A DNA stretch of 64,000 bases. It comes from Desulforamulus aeronauticus DSM 10349 (lineage in GTDB: Bacteria > Bacillota > Desulfotomaculia > Desulfotomaculales > Desulfotomaculaceae). The position numbers and the translations under genes were made by a program. Of the stretch, positions 56,062 through 64,000 are shown piece by piece; positions within the stretch are counted from its first letter, which is position 1, and each line of letters begins with the position of its first letter. The notes beneath the pieces were generated by a model. The model was not told where the DNA came from. It was given only the letters and a program-made list of their open reading frames with translations, and searched no databases. The DNA is taken from contig NZ_FRAR01000019.1 of the NCBI RefSeq assembly GCF_900142375.1, forward strand, positions 56,996 to 120,995, given 5' to 3'.

Positions 56062-56244
56062 TTGAGCGAAATTGATGTTCAATTTACCTGTCCTGATTGT
56101 GACCATGCATTTTCTATTATTCCTGCAGAACTTTTAGAGCAAGATACTGTGGTTTGTCCCCAATGTGGTTGTGCTTTGCCCGAAGATGAACTACGTTATT
56201 TAAAAATCGCCATTGACTACCTTAACGATAAAAAGACGCATTAA
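56062..56244 (+). CDS. small zinc-ribbon protein
   Basis: 60 residues. CPDC (residues 10-13) and CPQC (about 32-35) form one Cys4 ribbon. Acidic middle and a C-terminal helix. TTG start after GGAGGTG. Possibly an adaptor or DNA/RNA-binding protein; function unknown. The 285-base gap downstream holds no gene I can support. Confidence 0.7.
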   Translation: MSEIDVQFTCPDCDHAFSIIPAELLEQDTVVCPQCGCALPEDELRYLKIAIDYLNDKKTH

Positions 56245-56495
56245 ATAATTAGCTTTTATAATGCCAATGGTGTTCACTCAGCCGGTATTCCCCAGGATTG
56301 ACCAAGGGTAATTGATAGATTAGCAGAGTTCTAAAATTAGATGGTGTCGTGGGACTAGGGGAACTAGACATGAATCAGGTGTCGTTTTTCAACAGGCTAT
56401 CGTAGCAATCAACTTGCAATAACTGAAAATTGCTAGTTATAGAGTAAGGGTATCTTATTTAAACTAACCAAACTGAAGGCTGGCAGGCAAAAAGC

Positions 56496-56526
56496 GGAGT
56501 GCGCAAAAAGTAGTTTTGCGCACTCC
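56496..56526 (-). terminator. intrinsic terminator after the thiol-ligase operon
   Basis: GGAGTGCGCAAAA...TTTGCGCACTCC followed by CTTTTT on minus; same core as 31191 and 53972. Confidence 0.85.
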
Positions 56527-56529
56527 CTT

Positions 56530-57102
56530 CTATTTACAAAAATAATTTAGAGCCGAAATGATCGTCACACTGATAGCTACTAACAAGCTTAAATAACTTA
56601 CCCGTTTATTTTCAATACCCGATAGTTTTAAGTGAATAATATCGTAGGCACGGCTTTCTTTACTTTTAATGATCCGTAGCATTTGGCTGGAGGAGACCAT
56701 AGAATTGGTGATATCCGAAAAGATCGTGATGTTCTGGTAGTCTAAAACCTCTTGTTCAAAATCTCTTAGGTCCTTGGAAATCTGCATTAATTTTGCAAAC
56801 TGCCCCTCCCATTTCCTTCTCCAGCCAAATATGCTGATCGGATAGCTTTTCACGGTATCAAGAATATCTTCTATTTGTTGTTCAATGATTCTGCCTTCGT
56901 TGAAGAGCTCACAAATCCAGATATTATCTATATCAATAGGCTGATCTTTATATGTAAGCAGTAAGTCTTGAAGGTCAGTATATTCGGAGATAAATTGATA
57001 GGCATCAAAATTTTCCCAATTAATATTTGTTATATCCGTACTATTGGTTATTCTTTTTGCCCGTTCTAAACCCTTAAGCAGAGCCTGACCTTTTTGATAC
57101 AA
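56530..57102 (-). CDS. unknown protein with C-terminal membrane anchor
   Basis: 190 residues, mostly helical and charged, with a single hydrophobic segment at the extreme C-terminus (VSYLSLLVAISVTIISALNYF), so probably tail-anchored. TTG 57102 with GGAGGTGG upstream. Third gene of the gshA-ATP-grasp operon (25-base gap). No family recognised; it could anchor or escort the ligases, but nothing shows this. Confidence 0.65.
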   Translation of the reverse strand: MYQKGQALLKGLERAKRITNSTDITNINWENFDAYQFISEYTDLQDLLLTYKDQPIDIDNIWICELFNEGRIIEQQIEDILDTVKSYPISIFGWRRKWEGQFAKLMQISKDLRDFEQEVLDYQNITIFSDITNSMVSSSQMLRIIKSKESRAYDIIHLKLSGIENKRVSYLSLLVAISVTIISALNYFCK

Positions 57103-57126
57103 AAACCCACCTCCTGGGCGCCTAAC

Positions 57127-58449
57127 TTACTTTACGATGTAATAATTGGGCAATATGTAGTAACCATGTTGTTGAGATATTACATTACTTTTGCCCACCC
57201 GAGTGTATAAGCCGGAAAGTTTTTCATTATAAGCAAAAAGACCAATCATTTGATTAAAATGGTTAGTGGTCACCCCATGATCCCCTTGGATCTCTACCAT
57301 CTGTCCATAAAAGGGTTGACAATACTCTTGATACAAATAATTATTTTCCCAACATTGTTTTACTTTTTGCTGCCACTGGCTTTCCGTAAAATCTCTACCC
57401 AAATAGACCCCTGCGGCAGCATACATATTGGTGGGCTTTAACACATATTGATCCTTGTTTTTTAGGATCAAGGAAAAAATGTTTTGATCGCCTTTAAACT
57501 CTGCAGTATAGGGAATATGCCGTTTGATAAACTCCCTCTCAGCCTCGGATAAAATATTTGTTGTGTCCTGATGCAATACTTTAAAGATCATTTTGTTATG
57601 GCTTATTTCGGATCGAATGGGACCAACCATACAAACAGCTCTATCTTGGTAAGCTAAAATTAAATCCATCATTTCTGAGTGACGATCGATCAACTCACTG
57701 GTTACCAGCCTTCTATAAATTAAATCGACTTTCATATCTCGGAAATACAATGCCTTACCATCATATTTTAACTGCCTTGGATCTACTATTTGGGTTTTGC
57801 AGCCTTTCTTTACATATGCTGCTTGAAAAACCTCAAACTCTTTGAGGTTACCTGCTCCCTGCCAATCCACGATGGCAACGTTGGGGTTTTTTATGTCCGG
57901 ATTGAACTGATGAAAAAGCTGCAGACTTTCATCAGTCCAGGTTTCTACCAACTCAAAATATTGAATATCATACTTCAGCTTCATTTGGCTAACAGGTAGA
58001 GCATGTAAAAATAGTCTTTCCAATACATTGGACTTATTCATTCCCGATGAACCATCAGCATTAATCTCACAAAATTTAAATACCCGTGGTTCATAATAAA
58101 AGAGATCCAGCCTAGCCATAGGCACGGCAATTTGATAACCAGGGTCAACCAGTATAAGCTCTTCCAAAAGTTTAGAAAAACCAAATTTTTTTCTGAACTC
58201 GGTTGAGACAAGATACTGCTTAATCACCTTATTCAAGATGCTCATTACTGTGTTAGTTAAATCTTTAAAGGCACGAATATCCTCCGGGGTAAAAAACATA
58301 GGTTGGTAAAGAAAAGGAATCGGTTCCCCGTTGTACTTAGCAGTAGAGTTATCCATTATACCTTTTATGTTCAGGTAATCTTGATGACACTGTTCTGGGA
58401 AACTCTTTACTATATCTTCATACTCCAAGAAGAAGTTGTTAAGATACAC
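57127..58449 (-). CDS. glutathionylspermidine-synthase-like ATP-grasp ligase
   Basis: 440 residues. FKFCEINADGSSGMNKSNVLERL and the C-terminal ATP-grasp signs QYVLKPTNMYAAAGVYLGRD and YLYQEYCQPF resemble glutathionylspermidine synthase C-terminal domains and related peptide ligases. It begins with GTG directly after the gshA stop (GAGGTGGATTAAGTG), so the two are co-translated. Most likely it joins the gamma-Glu-Cys made by GshA to a further amine or amino acid; whether this gives glutathione is not readable. Confidence 0.75.
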   Translation of the reverse strand: MYLNNFFLEYEDIVKSFPEQCHQDYLNIKGIMDNSTAKYNGEPIPFLYQPMFFTPEDIRAFKDLTNTVMSILNKVIKQYLVSTEFRKKFGFSKLLEELILVDPGYQIAVPMARLDLFYYEPRVFKFCEINADGSSGMNKSNVLERLFLHALPVSQMKLKYDIQYFELVETWTDESLQLFHQFNPDIKNPNVAIVDWQGAGNLKEFEVFQAAYVKKGCKTQIVDPRQLKYDGKALYFRDMKVDLIYRRLVTSELIDRHSEMMDLILAYQDRAVCMVGPIRSEISHNKMIFKVLHQDTTNILSEAEREFIKRHIPYTAEFKGDQNIFSLILKNKDQYVLKPTNMYAAAGVYLGRDFTESQWQQKVKQCWENNYLYQEYCQPFYGQMVEIQGDHGVTTNHFNQMIGLFAYNEKLSGLYTRVGKSNVISQQHGYYILPNYYIVK

Positions 58450-59748
58450 TTAATCCACCTCAATAGGGTTGATAAAACACCATTGTACTGCTTGTCTTTT
58501 TCCTAGCGGTAATCTTTCCTTTGTTAGCGCAGCAGGAGTTTTTCTTTGTTCTATAAGAGATTCCAATGGGTCAAGGTATCTTCTCTCCTCTGCTGGCAGC
58601 CCATTCTTTGCCCAGCGGAGTAGCGAAAGAGCAAGTTCAGCAAAGGTCATGCCGCTTATCTCGGCTTCATAGCCCTTTTTGACCGCTTCCTTCTTAGCAT
58701 TTTCAATATCTTGTACTGTCACATGCCTAAAGATTTCAGATAGGTTATTTACATTTTCCTCACTATACAAAAGCCCTTTCCAAAAAGCTGCACCAGCAAT
58801 ATTTAAGGGGTAAGGACAGGCGTCTGCCATGCGAATTTCTATAAAACTTTTGGCCCTTACATCTGGAAAAACCATTGTCATTGCATGTTCTAATTCACTT
58901 ACGGTATAATCACCAGGATCAAATATTTTTTTATATTGTTTATCTCCGGTATAGAGAGTAGAATCCCTTTTCTTAATGAAGATAGGGGGAGTTTCTAAGA
59001 CAAATTTGGCATATTTACCATACCCCCAGCCACCACTATGTTTAGCGGCAACGCCACACCGGGCATCGTCACAATTTTGCCAGAGAACGGTTCTTACAGC
59101 ATGGTCTTGCCAAACTTCTCCTTCAAAAAAAGGCGAATTATCAAACACCACGGCCATAACAGGTGCCAAAGAACTGCTCACTTTAAACTTTTTAATAAAA
59201 TCTGCTTCATTACTAAAATCTAAACTGTACTGCATAGAAGCTGTACCCTTCATCATGTTATGAGCATATTTGCCACGAGTTTTTAAGTAATCGGACATAA
59301 AAACATATCTTTGTTTGGGAATAAATCGAATATCGGAAATCTTGGTTTGTGGTTGATATCCTATGGCTAGCAACATCTGATTTTTTTTCTTTAAGAGAGG
59401 GGTTATTTGATTTACAAAATGAATATACGCTTGTTCTATATCCTTGATATTCGATCTAGGTATAGTACTTAGTTCCAACTGACTGCCAGGCTCCAAAGTA
59501 ATGGTTGCCCCTTCATTATGGAGACCTATAAGGCTATTCTCCTCATAGTCGCCATGCCATCCCTGAGACAGCATTTCTTTTAATGTTTCCTCCACTCCAT
59601 GCAAACCATAGTAGGAGACCGTATTTAAAGAATCTTGCTCTACAATCAGGTGTTCAAACTCAACACCCAGTTTGTACTCTTTTGTGGTTTTTTCATTGCC
59701 TTTAAAATATTTGACTAACTCTGCAATTTGTTGGTCTTCCCTTGTCAT
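58450..59748 (-). CDS. gshA: glutamate-cysteine ligase (GCS2 family)
   Basis: 432 residues. LGVEFEHLIVEQDSLNTVSYYG, GATITLEPGSQLELSTIPR, MMKGTASMQYSLDFSNE and IEIRMADACPYP are the active-site motifs of the plant/proteobacterial-type GCL. It joins L-Glu and L-Cys with ATP. GGAGG precedes ATG 59748. First gene of a three-gene operon. GCL genes are uncommon in strict anaerobic Firmicutes. Confidence 0.9.
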   Translation of the reverse strand: MTREDQQIAELVKYFKGNEKTTKEYKLGVEFEHLIVEQDSLNTVSYYGLHGVEETLKEMLSQGWHGDYEENSLIGLHNEGATITLEPGSQLELSTIPRSNIKDIEQAYIHFVNQITPLLKKKNQMLLAIGYQPQTKISDIRFIPKQRYVFMSDYLKTRGKYAHNMMKGTASMQYSLDFSNEADFIKKFKVSSSLAPVMAVVFDNSPFFEGEVWQDHAVRTVLWQNCDDARCGVAAKHSGGWGYGKYAKFVLETPPIFIKKRDSTLYTGDKQYKKIFDPGDYTVSELEHAMTMVFPDVRAKSFIEIRMADACPYPLNIAGAAFWKGLLYSEENVNNLSEIFRHVTVQDIENAKKEAVKKGYEAEISGMTFAELALSLLRWAKNGLPAEERRYLDPLESLIEQRKTPAALTKERLPLGKRQAVQWCFINPIEVD

Positions 59749-59881
59749 GATTCCTCCATTATTTCAATTCTCTAATTAACCGTGAAAGCCACTGGAGAGA
59801 ACATATCCTTATATATGCATACTTAATTTCTTTATAATTTTCACATACTAGGTCTTAATCATGCATTAAGGAGGAGAAAAC

Positions 59882-60271
59882 GTGTCACAACACTACAAAT
59901 TTGTTCATGCCTGTGTTCGTGTAAAAGATCTAGAACAATCCGTTAATTTTTATCAAAATGCACTAAACATGCAAATATCCAGGCGTAGGGATTACCCAGA
60001 ATATCAGTTCAGTCTGGTATATCTGAAACTCCCTGGAGATGATTTTGAACTTGAGCTTACCTATAATTATGACCGTAAAGAGCCCTATACCGTGGGTGAT
60101 GGCTATAGCCACTTCGCTGTGATTGTAGATGATTTAGAGGGGTCTTATCAAAGACATAAAGAAGCCGGTTATAACGTAGGAGATATCAAGAAATTAAGTG
60201 GCGAAGCAAGTGGAGGGTATTACTTCCTAACCGATCCAGATGGTTATCGTACGGAGATTATCCAAAAGTAA
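59882..60271 (+). CDS. gloA: glyoxalase I-like VOC protein (lactoylglutathione lyase type)
   Basis: 129 residues, two beta-alpha-beta-beta-beta modules. Metal ligands H9, E58 (or E56), H77 and E125 all fit the GloA pattern. It would isomerise a methylglyoxal-thiol adduct, and its position divergent from gshA suggests the thiol made there is the co-substrate. GTG 59882 follows AAGGAGGAG. Confidence 0.85.
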   Translation: MSQHYKFVHACVRVKDLEQSVNFYQNALNMQISRRRDYPEYQFSLVYLKLPGDDFELELTYNYDRKEPYTVGDGYSHFAVIVDDLEGSYQRHKEAGYNVGDIKKLSGEASGGYYFLTDPDGYRTEIIQK

Positions 60272-60316
60272 ATCAAGAAAAACCGAGAGAACGTAACGAG
60301 TTGGACACCTCTTTTT

Positions 60317-60369
60317 AGAAAAACTTGGCTTGCGCAAGTCTTGACGAAGGCGGAGACCTTAGTTTTTCT
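60317..60369. repeat. long imperfect hairpin downstream of gloA
   Basis: AGAAAAACT (60317-60325) pairs with AGTTTTTCT (60361-60369). The inner part is GC-richer and partly self-complementary. Role unclear. Confidence 0.4.
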
Positions 60370-60395
60370 TATACTTTCTGAAAGTGTAAAAAGAA

Positions 60396-60422
60396 TCAGA
60401 GGGCATTATGACTGCCCTCTGA
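60396..60422. terminator. bidirectional terminator between gloA and katG
   Basis: TCAGAGGGCA-7-TGCCCTCTGA; TTCTTTTT follows on minus after katG. Confidence 0.85.
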
Positions 60423-60453
60423 GCTTTGTTAAGATTGTTTTGTAGTAAATTGC

Positions 60454-62649
<2,196 letters not shown>

Positions 62650-63096
62650 TTAATCTCCTTTCACTTCATTTGTTTCATTTATATTTGAAAGACATCTCGG
62701 GCAGATACCTTTGAAATATACGTTTTTATCGCTAATTTTAAAGTTTTTCAGATCCGCTGAGTTCAATAAATCAAAATTAATGTTAAAGTCGTAGATTGTT
62801 CCACAGGATTTACATTTAAAATGTCCATGATTTTCAACCTCAATATCGTATCGTGTTTCATAATCTTCGATTGTAATTACTCTTACTACGCCTGCTTCAA
62901 CCAGAATTTTCAAGATGTTATATACTGTTGTTTTAGATAATGTTGATATACTTTTTTGCAGGTCAGAGAAGATTTGCTCAACAGTTGGATGACATCGATT
63001 TTGGACAAGATATTCTAAAACCCTTAACCGCTGATATGATAGATGTATATTTCTTTGCTTTAATTTTTCTTTTAATTCTTCAAATGATGGTTTCAT
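62650..63096 (-). CDS. perR: Fur-family peroxide regulator PerR
   Basis: 148 residues. Winged HTH (about 15-80: LSYQRLRVLEYLVQNRCHPTVEQIFSDL), then the dimerisation domain with ETRYD, NHGHFKC and CKSCGTIYD, and CPRC near the end: two CxxC pairs for structural zinc and His/Asp residues for the regulatory metal, as in PerR. Start ATG 63096, with GTG 63105 as an alternative. It lies first in the perR-katG operon and faces two PerR-box-like repeats. Confidence 0.88.
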   Translation of the reverse strand: MKPSFEELKEKLKQRNIHLSYQRLRVLEYLVQNRCHPTVEQIFSDLQKSISTLSKTTVYNILKILVEAGVVRVITIEDYETRYDIEVENHGHFKCKSCGTIYDFNINFDLLNSADLKNFKISDKNVYFKGICPRCLSNINETNEVKGD

Positions 63097-63136
63097 GAAA
63101 CTCACCGCCCAAGTTATTAATAGAAAAATCCCAATT

Positions 63137-63200
63137 TGTAATCATTACATATTTACAATGGTTACAAATCTATTGTACTGCTTGAAAACGCCCTGCGCAA
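63137..63200 (-). promoter_or_regulatory. perR-katG promoter with PerR-box-like operators
   Basis: Minus strand TTGCGC (63200-63195), 17 bp, TACAAT (63177-63172). Just downstream lie TGTAATCATTACA (63137-63149), a perfect 6-1-6 repeat close to the PerR/Fur box, and a weaker second copy (63153-63167). Binding there would block transcription. Confidence 0.65.
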
Positions 63201-63256
63201 TAGAAAAAATTAGGCTCTTTTGCAAATTAAGATAATTGAGAATTACAAGAAAAGAA

Positions 63257-63298
63257 GCCTCTGATTAAGTGAACATATCATTATCCTTAATCGGAGGC
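63257..63298. repeat. hairpin in the perR upstream gap
   Basis: GCCTC-T-GATTAAG...CTTAATC-G-GAGGC. Could be a remnant terminator. The rest of 63201-63460 shows no gene. Confidence 0.45.
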
Positions 63299-63462
63299 CC
63301 TTATCTTATTTAAAACTAGCACACTTTTGTTGGAATAAAATAAGAAGGATTTTCATAATCTTAAAATCACTATTTGTCATCATTATTACGAACTCAACGC
63401 GCCCCGTTCTTGGCTACATGCCTACAGCAATGATGAAAGTTGAAACTACTCTTTAGTGTAAC

Positions 63463-63495
63463 GCAAAAACCGTATCATATGATACGGTTTTTTTG
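63463..63495. terminator. perfect palindromic terminator-like hairpin
   Basis: GCAAAAACCGTATCAT directly followed by its complement ATGATACGGTTTTTTTGC. No gene immediately flanks it, so it may be a second terminator for the rRNA/tRNA transcript. Confidence 0.7.
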
Positions 63496-63534
63496 CAACT
63501 CAGTTTTGTATCAAGTGTCCGATCTCATAAGTAT

Positions 63535-63566
63535 AAAAAACCACAAGGTTTTGGCCTTGTGGTTTA
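63535..63566 (-). terminator. terminator after tRNA-Ala
   Basis: AAACCACAAGG-CCAAAA-CCTTGTGGTTT then TTT on minus, about 10 bases after the tRNA 3' end. It closes the 16S-tRNA-Ile-tRNA-Ala transcript. Confidence 0.85.
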
Positions 63567-63574
63567 TCGTCTTT

Positions 63575-63650
<76 letters not shown>

Positions 63651-63661
63651 ATATATTGAGA

Positions 63662-63738
<77 letters not shown>

Positions 63739-63814
63739 ATTTAGTCTCTCAAAACTAAACAGAGTAGATGATGAATGATCGACCAGAGTTCTTGAACTTA
63801 ACGTTCAAGTTACT

Positions 63815-64000
<186 letters not shown>

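Overview
The window looks like a chromosomal piece of a spore-forming, anaerobic, sulfate-reducing Firmicute of the Desulfotomaculum/Desulforamulus (Peptococcaceae) type. This is an inference from content: a Gram-positive PolC, CodY and HslUV, the sporulation-linked trio PrkA-YhbH-SpoVR, a large set of sulfate/anion permeases, and the low-to-moderate GC. Almost everything before 40 kb is on the minus strand.

Layout. (1) 0.5-27 kb: a conserved housekeeping block read right to left: ligD-type polymerase, dprA, topA, trmFO, xerC, hslV, hslU, codY, rpsB, tsf, pyrH, frr, a PASTA-like mini-protein, a ferredoxin, uppS, cdsA, a YtvI-like permease, dxr, rseP, ispG, proS, a glycosyltransferase and polC. 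It covers translation factors, isoprenoid and phospholipid precursors, membrane proteolysis and replication. (2) 27-40 kb: an anion-uptake region. A cassette of DUF2294 protein, DASS permease and ArsB/NhaD permease occurs twice. With it are a SulP permease, two related HTH regulators, a CBS protein and three small unknowns. (3) 40-43 kb, plus strand: a histidine kinase and a sigma-54-dependent NtrC-type regulator. (4) 43-49 kb: Ku, then spoVR, yhbH and prkA. (5) 49-57 kb: mixed small operons (murT-gatD, DUF456, a tRNA-binding protein, a DnaC-like ATPase, small unknowns). (6) 57-63 kb: glutamate-cysteine ligase with an ATP-grasp ligase, a glyoxalase, and perR-katG. (7) 63.5-64 kb: tRNA-Ala, tRNA-Ile and the 3' end of a 16S rRNA gene, all on minus, with no 23S following.

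The most interesting part is the anion region. Three leader RNAs of about 90-96 nt (30302-30392, 34661-34751, 35777-35872) share a short P1 helix that covaries between copies. Its 3' strand is also the 5' strand of an intrinsic terminator. They precede the two DASS genes and a Cys-rich mini-protein and look like one riboswitch-like family. Three related promoters (TGTACA, 17 bp, TAYNTT) with TGACA/TGTCA inverted repeats lie upstream. A near-consensus sigma-54 promoter (40097-40112) faces the operon that ends in sulP, beside the sigma-54 activator gene. Together these suggest a layered control system for Na+-coupled and SulP-type anion (probably sulfate) uptake.

Limits: functions are read from motifs and gene order only. 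No alignment, folding or database search was run.
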